From a virus: a stretch of DNA of 64,000 nt. Positions 8,104-14,696 of this stretch are shown here, in pieces. The notes under the pieces were generated by a model. The model did no database searches and had not been told where the DNA came from. It worked only from the letters and a program-made list of their open reading frames with translations. Both the position numbers and the translations under genes were made by a program. The DNA lies in the IMG/VR virus record IMGVR_UViG_3300035181_002093, positions 1 through 64,000 of that record; one strand, given 5' to 3'. The stretch's first letter is position 1, and every line of letters starts with the position of its first letter.

Positions 8104-8579
8104 GACCGCGCCAAACTACCTCCATCAAGACCCGTTTTTGGGCCAAGGTCAAAAAGACGCGGAGGTGTTGGTTATGGACCGCGTCAACGAACGGTGAAGG
8201 CTACGGACATCTCGGCAAAGGGCGCGCGGGGGAAGGCACGGTCGCCGCCCATCGTTTCTCTTGGCTACTTCACCACGGAAGCCTTCCACCGCGCGGCATC
8301 GGCATTCTTCACAAGTGTGACAATCCTCGATGTGTTCGTCCGAGCCATCTTTTTCGCAGTGACCAAGACGTCAACATGCGGGACGCGGCTACAAAGGGGC
8401 GCGTGCCACGCGGAACCCGCCACTGGAACGCGAAGCTCACGCCCCGCAAAGTCGCTGCGATTCGACGCGCGTTCAAACGCGGGGATGTGTCACAAACACA
8501 GCTCGCTAAACGTTTCAACGTGGCGCAATCGACAATTAGTATCGTTGCGCGTCAACGCGGTTGGCGTTCAGTCCGGTGA
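8100..8579 (+). CDS. HNH endonuclease with C-terminal HTH (homing type)
   Basis: The 159-residue protein begins at GTG 8100, overlapping the thyX stop by 4 bases (GTGA), with a G-rich stretch upstream. Features in order: CWLWTASTNGEGYGHL, AHRFSWLLHHG, then the HNH_3-type core ILHKCDNPRCVRPSHLF, a spacer, and a helix-turn-helix (SQTQLAKRFNVAQSTISIVA) for DNA binding. Such genes cut and copy themselves next to conserved genes. The 3' end overlaps the convergent leftward gene by 28 bases. Confidence 0.88.
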   Translation: MRPRQTTSIKTRFWAKVKKTRRCWLWTASTNGEGYGHLGKGRAGEGTVAAHRFSWLLHHGSLPPRGIGILHKCDNPRCVRPSHLFRSDQDVNMRDAATKGRVPRGTRHWNAKLTPRKVAAIRRAFKRGDVSQTQLAKRFNVAQSTISIVARQRGWRSVR

Positions 8580-8947
8580 TGGGGTGGGGCCAACTTCGGT
8601 CCGTCCTTGCTGTCTTTTCGCTTCTCCCCATCCCACACGGACTCGAGGATCTCTTCTTCCTCGAAGGTCCAAGTCATCAGCTCGTGCGCGCGGACGCCGT
8701 ACTCCTTGAAAGCGTCGAACACGTAGACCTCAGGGTCCCGCAGTCGTGGGCCCTCGAACGTCATGATCGTGTGCAAGTCCCGTAGGCACTTGATGCACGT
8801 GCCGTTGATCTTCTGGAAGCTGTCGTCACAACCGCAGTCAAGACAGCTCGGGCAATAGACCTTGCCGTCGTGCCACTGAACGAGGTCCGTCTCGTTCCCG
8901 CAGCGTGCGCACGACGGTTCAGATGGGCGAGGTTTCCGCCGGGGCAT
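8552..8947 (-). CDS. Zinc-ribbon hypothetical protein, 131 aa
   Basis: The N-terminal 55 residues contain three Cys pairs (CARCGNE, CPSCLDCGC, CIKC), a likely double zinc ribbon, followed by an acidic alpha/beta region and a basic tail. The start lies inside the 3' end of the GHKL gene (29-base overlap). No obvious ribosome site is seen, so the start is uncertain. The family is unknown. Confidence 0.55.
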   Translation of the reverse strand: MPRRKPRPSEPSCARCGNETDLVQWHDGKVYCPSCLDCGCDDSFQKINGTCIKCLRDLHTIMTFEGPRLRDPEVYVFDAFKEYGVRAHELMTWTFEEEEILESVWDGEKRKDSKDGPKLAPPHHRTERQPR

Positions 8948-10349
8948 GACACACTTCGTACAACGAGCACGAGTGATGGTGGTCGCAGTTCATCATCGAA
9001 GGTTCCCCGTCTGGGATAGCCTTCCCGCACTCGTCGCACATCTCGAAAGCGGGGGCCTCGGGTTGCGCCGGAGGCTCCACCTCACGTGCCACATGCTCGA
9101 GGAGGAGGTCCAGCGGCTGAACGTTCCGACGCTTGGCCTCGGCATTCAGCGCCGACGTCAGCAGTTCCTTGAATGGCGCCGCCAGAAGCCGTCGTTCGAC
9201 GCCCACGATCTTGTCCGAGTCGATGAGCCGGCAGGCTGCTTTGGTCCCGCGGAACGCCACCACGGACATCGACGGTAGGAAGGGCGTGACTCGATCGAGG
9301 ACTGCCCACTCTGCCGGCGTCAGATCGGCTGGCGCAAAGCGTTCTTCGATCGTCCCTTCCATCCGGGCAGCCACCGTCGCTGCCGACAGCCCGCCCTTCT
9401 CGAGCAGCTCCTGCAGGGTGTTCGAGACCACCACAGGCTTGGCGCCCACGCTCTCGGCTTCCTTCGCGGCTGACATCGTGGTCACCGGCGAGGCGTCTGG
9501 GCCTTGCTCCTCCTCGAAACGTTCGCGCACGTGCTTCAGGAGCTTGGCGTCGGCGTGGTACTTCAGCTGTCGGACCTCGGCGGCATCGGCCTTCGCCATC
9601 TCGTAGACGCGAGGCGCGGCCAGCTCGGGCTTCTGCGAGCACGCCTCCTGCCACAGGTGGCCGAGCTTGTAGTGGAGAGACCATTCGTCAAGCGCGTTGC
9701 GATCGCGATCCAGCTCGAGAAACTTCATGTCATAGCCGCACGCGAGATCCTCGAACACCTTGACGAAGATGCCACGAGAGAACACCTGGCCCTTGCGGGC
9801 AGGTGCCAACAGCAGTGTGCCCGTCGACATCTCGAGGGTGTCAGCTGCCTTGGGCGGGTCGAGGAACAGGAACAACTTCTTCAGCTCGGTCCAGACCTCC
9901 GTGGGGATGTTGTCGATCTCGATCTTGAAGTCGGACTCTCGGATCGAGACCTTCCGGCTCTTGAACGTCAGCAGCTCCTGACCCTCGAACGGATGCCCGA
10001 CGTCTGGTTGCTCGAACGAGACGGTCCAGGACAGGTCCCCGTTGGTGAACTTGACGTCGTGACCCTTTCGCATGAGCGCGAGCACCCCCAAGACGAAGCC
10101 CTCGCCGTACTGTCCCCGCTTCTGCCCAGGGACCTTGTCGGACTTCCCTAGGATGAGCAGCTTGGCGGGATCGACGTAGATGTTAGCGTTGGAGATCACC
10201 AGCCGCGCCGAGCGCGGGAAGTGCTCGATCGTCATCTTGTAGCCGTCTTCGTCCGCGTCCTTGGTGTTCTGAAGCAGTTCGCGCACGCCCGCGAAAACGC
10301 CCCAGCCGCTGCAGTAGTTCTTGTCGATTCCGAGCGGGATCTTGGCCAT
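8919..10349 (-). CDS. GHKL-fold ATPase (Hsp90/MutL/histidine-kinase superfamily)
   Basis: I chose ATG 10349 (MAKIPLGIDKNY). The upstream extension contains no conserved sequence. Residues 24-32 (E-L-L-Q-N-T-K-D-A) form the Bergerat N-box with E24 and N28. VISNANIYVD stands where the D-x-G-x-G box is expected, in degenerate form. GQYGEGFVLGVL (residues 79-90) is the glycine-rich lid. The rest is a roughly 380-residue region with no recognised domain, a predicted helical middle, and a C-terminal Cys/His cluster (MCDECGK...CDHHHSC). The family binds ATP to drive conformational change. Phage examples include rIIA-like proteins, but I cannot claim orthology. The protein is soluble by composition. 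Confidence 0.75.
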   Translation of the reverse strand: MAKIPLGIDKNYCSGWGVFAGVRELLQNTKDADEDGYKMTIEHFPRSARLVISNANIYVDPAKLLILGKSDKVPGQKRGQYGEGFVLGVLALMRKGHDVKFTNGDLSWTVSFEQPDVGHPFEGQELLTFKSRKVSIRESDFKIEIDNIPTEVWTELKKLFLFLDPPKAADTLEMSTGTLLLAPARKGQVFSRGIFVKVFEDLACGYDMKFLELDRDRNALDEWSLHYKLGHLWQEACSQKPELAAPRVYEMAKADAAEVRQLKYHADAKLLKHVRERFEEEQGPDASPVTTMSAAKEAESVGAKPVVVSNTLQELLEKGGLSAATVAARMEGTIEERFAPADLTPAEWAVLDRVTPFLPSMSVVAFRGTKAACRLIDSDKIVGVERRLLAAPFKELLTSALNAEAKRRNVQPLDLLLEHVAREVEPPAQPEAPAFEMCDECGKAIPDGEPSMMNCDHHHSCSLYEVCHAPAETSPI

Positions 10350-10394
10350 GGTGGTTCTTTCGTTCGTAGGGTGATTGTGTGATAAACGTTGGGC

Positions 10395-10790
10395 GTGTGG
10401 AAACCACAGAGCAAGCTCAACTACGTGACGTTGAACCCCAAGGGTCAAGTCATCGTGGTTGCCTGCCCGATGCTCAGGTCAAACGACGTACTTCGTGAAC
10501 GCTGGTCCGAACGGGCAGCAGTAGCGATCGGCGACTCGAGCAGTTACTTGCGTGACATCGTGCGAGACATCCTCGCCAACCCACAGATTCGCGCCATCGT
10601 GTTCGATGGACCCGCATGTGGGCGTGAGGGTTATGACAAGTTCTGGCGTGGGACAGAAGACCCAGGCTGGCGCATCGACAAGGAACACCTCGACCTGATA
10701 CGCCAGTTCGTAGACCTGTTTGACGACGACTTTGGATGGCGTGTGCCGCCACAGCCGTTCTGGCCTGTGCGGGTCATGTACCTAGAATGA
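10395..10790 (+). CDS. Putative MtrA/DUF4346-like domain protein beside thymidylate genes
   Basis: This 131-residue protein, from GTG 10395, has LNYVTLNPKGQVIVVACP, IGDSSSYLRDIVRDILANP and IRAIVFDGPACGREGYDKFW. The alternation 'small beta strand, S-x-Y-L, nP-x-I-R-x-i-v-x-x-G' resembles the MtrA-like DUF4346 domain that is fused to or adjacent to some thymidylate synthases. I infer this from pattern only. It is divergent from the GHKL gene (45-base gap), and its stop overlaps the start of the GIY-YIG gene (ATGA). Confidence 0.45.
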   Translation: MWKPQSKLNYVTLNPKGQVIVVACPMLRSNDVLRERWSERAAVAIGDSSSYLRDIVRDILANPQIRAIVFDGPACGREGYDKFWRGTEDPGWRIDKEHLDLIRQFVDLFDDDFGWRVPPQPFWPVRVMYLE

Positions 10791-11443
10791 AGTCCTTCAC
10801 CATCTACGGGCTTGCGCATCCGCTTACAAAGCGCATTCGTTATATTGGAAAGACGACATCCGTACCATCACGCCGAAACAATCACTTGTACAAGGCCCGA
10901 TCGGGACGCAACAAGACGCGCGTTGGTGATTGGATACGCGGTCTTCTGGTTAGAGGGCTTCAGCCGGTGGTGATAGTTTTGTGCGTTGGTACCATTGATT
11001 GGCAGAAAATGGAGAGAGCTTGGATCAAACGGCTTCGGCGACGTGGTTGTCGTTTGCTGAATTCGAGCGACGGTGGAAACGGTGCACATACACGGACAAC
11101 CCTCCCTGCGAAATTAGTTCGATTACTCGGCCAAATATCCGACGCGCGCATTGCTGAACAATGCAGTCTGACACGTGAGGCTATTCGGTATCACCGCGTA
11201 CGTCTTGGCATACGTGCATCTTATGACCCGTCACGTAAAGGGCGCCCGTTAGGCGGTGTGCCTTGGAACAAGACGTCCATTTCAGCAAAGGAATTACGTC
11301 GGCTGGGGATACAAAGCGACTATTCGCTCGCGAAGGAATGGGGCCTTACTAAAGTAGCTGTACGTGCCCGGCGCGTACGTCTAAACATCCCGGCGTGTCC
11401 TAATCGCCGGTTACATCGGAACAAGGAGACTGTATGCGTCTGA
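10787..11443 (+). CDS. GIY-YIG homing endonuclease with two HTH repeats
   Basis: The N-terminal 90 residues form a GIY-YIG nuclease (FTIYGLAHP ... IRYIGKT, catalytic R in SVPSRRNNHL, E in KMERAWI), ending in GGNGAHT. The C-terminal half holds two homologous DNA-binding modules, SDARIAEQCSLTREAIRYHR and SDYSLAKEWGLTKVAVRARR, each followed by V-R-L-x-I. The start at ATG 10787 overlaps the upstream stop, and the 3' end overlaps the dNMP kinase start by 10 bases. Codon use is visibly more A+T-rich than in the neighbours. It is probably a mobile insertion. Confidence 0.88.
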   Translation: MKSFTIYGLAHPLTKRIRYIGKTTSVPSRRNNHLYKARSGRNKTRVGDWIRGLLVRGLQPVVIVLCVGTIDWQKMERAWIKRLRRRGCRLLNSSDGGNGAHTRTTLPAKLVRLLGQISDARIAEQCSLTREAIRYHRVRLGIRASYDPSRKGRPLGGVPWNKTSISAKELRRLGIQSDYSLAKEWGLTKVAVRARRVRLNIPACPNRRLHRNKETVCV

Positions 11444-12114
11444 TTGGTTTATGCGGCAAAGCACACTCGGGTAAGGACACCGTCGGACAGATGCTCGTCG
11501 AGCACAACTCGAAGGGAGCGACGTTCGCATTCGCCGACAAGCTCAAGGAGGTCTGCATGGACCTCTTCGGACTCACCCACGACGACTGCTACACCGAGGA
11601 GGGTAAGGCGAAGGTGACCGACCTGCCGCTCTTCAAGTGTCCCGCGTGCGGCTCGATCAACTGCATGCTCGTCGCAACGTCACAGGTCCTCTGCAACGGC
11701 TGCACGGCGGTGGGTGCGCCAGCCGCGTTCGCGTCGTTCTGGACGAACCGCATGATCCTGCAGTTCATCGGCACCGAAGGCGTTCGCCGCGTCGACAAGG
11801 ACGCGTGGGTGAAGCACGCGATCAAGCGTGCGAGCGCGATGCTCGATGGCCAGAAGCTCTTCATCGCCATCACCGACTGCCGATTCAAGTCCGAGATGGT
11901 GGCGATCAAGAAAGCCGGAGGCGAGATCTGGCGCATCCGCCGTCCCTCGACCGACAACAGTACACAAGGCTTCGCAGGACACGCATCCGAGACGGAGATG
12001 GATGCCATCCCGGACAGCGAGTTCAGCTACGTCATCAACAACAACGCGTCGCTCGAGGTGCTGCGTGCCAAGGCCGTCGAGGGCCTCGGCGAGTTCCTCC
12101 GCGCGCGTGCCTAG
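11434..12114 (+). CDS. Deoxynucleoside monophosphate kinase with inserted zinc ribbon
   Basis: The 226-residue protein has a P-loop G-K-A-H-S-G-K-D-T at residues 8-16, as in T4 gp1-type dNMP kinases. These phosphorylate dTMP, dGMP and modified dCMP to diphosphates. FIAITDCRFKSEM and the C-terminal IRRPSTDN are also typical. Unusually, residues about 68-92 carry a zinc ribbon (CPACGSIN, then CNGC) between conserved parts. Ribosome site AAGGAG lies 7 bases before the ATG. It works with ThyX and ribonucleotide reductase in dNTP supply. Confidence 0.88.
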   Translation: MRLIGLCGKAHSGKDTVGQMLVEHNSKGATFAFADKLKEVCMDLFGLTHDDCYTEEGKAKVTDLPLFKCPACGSINCMLVATSQVLCNGCTAVGAPAAFASFWTNRMILQFIGTEGVRRVDKDAWVKHAIKRASAMLDGQKLFIAITDCRFKSEMVAIKKAGGEIWRIRRPSTDNSTQGFAGHASETEMDAIPDSEFSYVINNNASLEVLRAKAVEGLGEFLRARA

Positions 12115-12362
12115 GCTTCGGCAGCAGCGCCGTCGCCGTCGCACAGGCGCAGGATGTTGACCTGATGCTTGTAGCGGTCGGCAGCGGCCTGCATCGCCTT
12201 GCTGCGTGCGAGGCGCCCGTCGCTGTAGCCCTGGTCGTACGCTGCCGCGATCTTCAGGTCGTGGTGGCTGGTGATCAGCCCATCCATCGCACGCATCGCA
12301 GCGCCGGCGCTCCAGCCCTTCTGGTAGGCCAAGTACTGGTTCGCCGCGTCAGCGGTTGGCAT
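12111..12362 (-). CDS. Small hypothetical protein, 83 aa
   Basis: An alanine-rich helical protein with GWSAGAAMRAMDG and AAAYDQGYSDGRLARSKA; the two 'GxxxG/A' blocks look like a short internal repeat (QKGWSAGAAMRA and DQGYSDGRLARS). It overlaps the convergent kinase gene by 4 bases and its upstream neighbour by 14 bases. I recognise no family. Confidence 0.55.
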   Translation of the reverse strand: MPTADAANQYLAYQKGWSAGAAMRAMDGLITSHHDLKIAAAYDQGYSDGRLARSKAMQAAADRYKHQVNILRLCDGDGAAAEA

Positions 12363-12654
12363 CGTAGTACTTCCTCGCCTCGGCAGCGATGCGGTCGAAC
12401 ATGGCCTTGCCGCCGTACTTCTCGGGGAGGCTCTCGCGGTAGTTGATGGTCACGAGCGCGAGTGCGAACACGCACTGTTCGGGCGTGAACCCTCGGTCGC
12501 CCCACAGCTCGCCCAGGTAGCGGATGATCTCTTCCGCGTTGCCCGCTGCCTCGAGCGAATGCTCGTTCATCGCGCCCGCTGCGATCGTCTGCCGGGCCTT
12601 CTCGACGTTCGCAGGCGACTTCGAGACGTTCCGGGCGAATTCTTCTTCACTCAT
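12349..12654 (-). CDS. Small hypothetical protein, 101 aa
   Basis: The start ATG 12654 overlaps the stop of the upstream gene (ATGA). The product (MSEEEFARNVSKSPANVEKA...) is helical and acidic, without cysteine clusters. The middle, FTPEQCVFALALVTINYRESL, is amphipathic. I recognise no family. Confidence 0.6.
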   Translation of the reverse strand: MSEEEFARNVSKSPANVEKARQTIAAGAMNEHSLEAAGNAEEIIRYLGELWGDRGFTPEQCVFALALVTINYRESLPEKYGGKAMFDRIAAEARKYYDANR

Positions 12655-12902
12655 CGCTTCACCTTGGTCGCGGGCTTGGCCCGGAACTGCAAGCAGCCCC
12701 GCACGATCTCTGAACCGACGACGATGGCCGGCTTGGCCAGCTCGCCGGGCTCTGCGCGCGCCACGCCAGGCGGGAAGATCTGACCCTTCTGTTCGGCGGC
12801 CGGATAGACCGACTGCACGGCGCAACGACCGTGACGGCCTTCTTTGGCACCGCGGATGATGGGGTCGTAGTTCTGACAGTCTTTGCAGGGTTTGTCGGCC
12901 AC
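12651..12902 (-). CDS. Small Cys-containing hypothetical protein, 83 aa
   Basis: The N-terminus CKDCQNYDP, then GRCAV and a late GCLQF, gives a CxxC...C...C pattern compatible with a metal site. The C-terminus is basic (RAKPATKVKR). ATG 12902 starts 9 bases after the upstream stop. Similar short CxxCxxY/F proteins are common in phage genomes, with unknown roles. Confidence 0.55.
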   Translation of the reverse strand: MADKPCKDCQNYDPIIRGAKEGRHGRCAVQSVYPAAEQKGQIFPPGVARAEPGELAKPAIVVGSEIVRGCLQFRAKPATKVKR

Positions 12903-12911
12903 AGAAGTCTC

Positions 12912-13415
12912 CTAGCTGGCGGTCATCATGACCGTGATGCCATAGCGGTGCAAGGTTGGTGCTGCGTAGGGAGAGCGGAGGATGCGTGCAAGCACCAACA
13001 CGCCCTGGTCGAGCGGTTTCTGTACGAACCAGAAACAGGATGTCGCGTTCTTGAGCGTCGAGGCCACTTCGTCTTCCGTCGGAACGTTGAACATGCGGTC
13101 CTTGCAACGAACGCCGATTCCTGTCGCAGTCAACATGGTGCTGACATCGCGTACAGAGAACAGGTCCGCAGTACAGTCCGCCAAAGCATCGAGTGCATCA
13201 CTCGCCGTCTGTACACGCGTTGACGTTACGTCGAAGCACACGTGCGTGAACCGCAGTACCTGCTTGTTGGGGATGGCGAGGTCTGCGTCTCGGTCGACCT
13301 CATCTAGGTTGATCCGCTTGCGTGTTGATGACGGGGGTGTCAGGCGTGGTGCGGGCCTTAGGGGTTCGACTGTGCGCCACGGATCTACGATCCCCTTCGG
13401 CTTCTTGTCGCTCAC
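12912..13415 (-). CDS. Hypothetical protein, 167 aa
   Basis: I chose GTG 13415 because it overlaps the upstream stop (GTGA). The longer frame is out-of-phase coding of the neighbour. The N-terminal 40 residues are proline- and lysine-rich and probably disordered. The rest is alpha/beta with several single cysteines. I recognise no family. Confidence 0.55.
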   Translation of the reverse strand: MSDKKPKGIVDPWRTVEPLRPAPRLTPPSSTRKRINLDEVDRDADLAIPNKQVLRFTHVCFDVTSTRVQTASDALDALADCTADLFSVRDVSTMLTATGIGVRCKDRMFNVPTEDEVASTLKNATSCFWFVQKPLDQGVLVLARILRSPYAAPTLHRYGITVMMTAS

Positions 13416-13639
13416 GCCACCACCAGAACACGTCCATCCAAACACGGGTCCACACACGACGCGTGAACGAACTCGAACTCGCCCGACATGTGGATCCCCA
13501 TCTCCTGCGTCTGAGGATCCCGCGCGTTGGGGTTGAAGATGATGTGTGCCGGCAGGACGCGATCGCCAGCTTTGAACTTCTTGCGGCAACGCGCACACGT
13601 CGTGTGGGGAACCCGCTGCTTGAGGATGTCGAAGTCCAT
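13412..13639 (-). CDS. Small putative zinc-binding protein, 75 aa
   Basis: The pattern CARCRKKFKAGDRVLPAHIIF followed by FVHASCVDPC resembles a compact treble-clef or LIM-like zinc knuckle (CxxC...H..C). Its ATG overlaps the RNase HII stop by one base (TGATG). It may be a nucleic-acid-associated accessory factor, but no function is established. Confidence 0.6.
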   Translation of the reverse strand: MDFDILKQRVPHTTCARCRKKFKAGDRVLPAHIIFNPNARDPQTQEMGIHMSGEFEFVHASCVDPCLDGRVLVVA

Positions 13640-14307
13640 CAGTCCTCGATCCCTTCAGAACGAGGCATCACCGCACGCACGGGACGGTAGGATTTGCGAT
13701 GTGCGACGGTCGGGCCGCGCTTGACCAAGAGCGCCTTGTGCTCGCGTGTTGGGTACCCGCGGCTCTTGTCGAAACCCCAGTTGGGGTACTCCTTGTGTAG
13801 CTCGTCGATCCGCTTGTCATGCGTTGCCTTCGCGACGATCGATGCCGCGCCGATGTGCCAGTCGAGCTTGTCGCCGTTGGGGATGCACTTGACCTGACAT
13901 GGGAGGTCAGGGCGTTCGAGGTCCCCGTCGATCAAGACCAGAAAGTCATCTGGCTCGAGCGAAGGGTCGAGCGTCTTCAGGCGCTCGAGACACCGCGAGG
14001 CCGCCAGCTTGATCGCCTCGGGGAAGACGGACCCCAAGAGCCGCGCGTCGATCTCGGCGGACGTCTTCTCGATGATGGTCACGGCGGAACAGGTCGCCTG
14101 CACCGCAATCGAGAGTGCCGCCCGGTGTGCGGGGTTCTTGATGCCCTTCGAGTCTCCTGCCACCAAGGTCTTGTCGTCGTACACACCCTTCCACATCGAT
14201 GTGACACGTTCGGCGTCGACAGGGAATGCCACTGCGACGACGACCAACGGTCCGATCAGAGCGCCGCACCCGGATTCATCCACACCCACCACGTACTTGT
14301 GCGTCAT
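13639..14307 (-). CDS. rnhB: Ribonuclease HII
   Basis: RNase HII cleaves the RNA strand of RNA-DNA hybrids and single ribonucleotides in DNA. The 222-residue protein shows the family blocks: YVVGVDESGCGALIGPLVV (catalytic D10 and E11), GDSKG, LDWHIGAASIVAKATHDKRI, and GFDKSRGYPTREH. The start at ATG 14307 overlaps the small zinc-ribbon gene by 4 bases. With the polymerase lacking a 5' nuclease domain, it could remove Okazaki primers. Confidence 0.92.
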   Translation of the reverse strand: MTHKYVVGVDESGCGALIGPLVVVAVAFPVDAERVTSMWKGVYDDKTLVAGDSKGIKNPAHRAALSIAVQATCSAVTIIEKTSAEIDARLLGSVFPEAIKLAASRCLERLKTLDPSLEPDDFLVLIDGDLERPDLPCQVKCIPNGDKLDWHIGAASIVAKATHDKRIDELHKEYPNWGFDKSRGYPTREHKALLVKRGPTVAHRKSYRPVRAVMPRSEGIED

Positions 14308-14453
14308 GCGACCGCCTTGATGCGAGGCTGTTTCTTGTTGAGAGATACGCGCCGCCCACACGAAGTACAACTCGCCGATTTGCCCTTCCCAGTCACGCGC
14401 CACCCACAAGGGCACACGACGACCTTTGTGCCTTTGGGGCGGCCCGCCTTCAT
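14304..14453 (-). CDS. Tiny zinc-ribbon protein, 49 aa
   Basis: This short frame runs from ATG 14453 to TGA at 14306-14304 and is linked by ATGA overlaps to both the HTH gene upstream and rnhB downstream, which is strong evidence that it is translated. The product begins MKAGRPKGTKVVVCPCGWRV, and CxC...CTSCGRRV forms a single zinc ribbon between basic segments. It is likely a small nucleic-acid-binding protein of unknown role. Confidence 0.7.
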   Translation of the reverse strand: MKAGRPKGTKVVVCPCGWRVTGKGKSASCTSCGRRVSLNKKQPRIKAVA

Positions 14454-14656
14454 GCGCCGATGGTCCAGCTGGTCTTGAGGAACTTGGCCAGCTTGTGCAG
14501 GTGGCGCCAGTTCAGAAGGCTCCGCCCTTGTTCGATGGCGGTGTACTGCGCGCGACTGAGCTGGATACCCGCGGCGACCTCCGCCTGCGTCAAGTTCTTT
14601 GACAGGCGTTTGTCTTTGAGTTCCTTCAGCAGCGATACGTAAGGGTCACGACTCAT
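14450..14656 (-). CDS. Cro/C1-type HTH regulator, 68 aa
   Basis: The protein is almost entirely one Xre-family helix-turn-helix: LKELKDKRLSKNLTQAEVAA, then RAQYTAIEQGRS, followed by a final helix. The size fits Cro-like repressors. It is the first gene of a short unit with the zinc ribbon and rnhB. A TATCAT hexamer (complement of 14666-14671) lies 9 bases before its ATG and could be a -10 element. No operator repeat is evident. Confidence 0.85.
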   Translation of the reverse strand: MSRDPYVSLLKELKDKRLSKNLTQAEVAAGIQLSRAQYTAIEQGRSLLNWRHLHKLAKFLKTSWTIGA

Positions 14657-14696
14657 GGCGACGGAATGATAGGTCTTATGGGTTTATTACGCAAAC

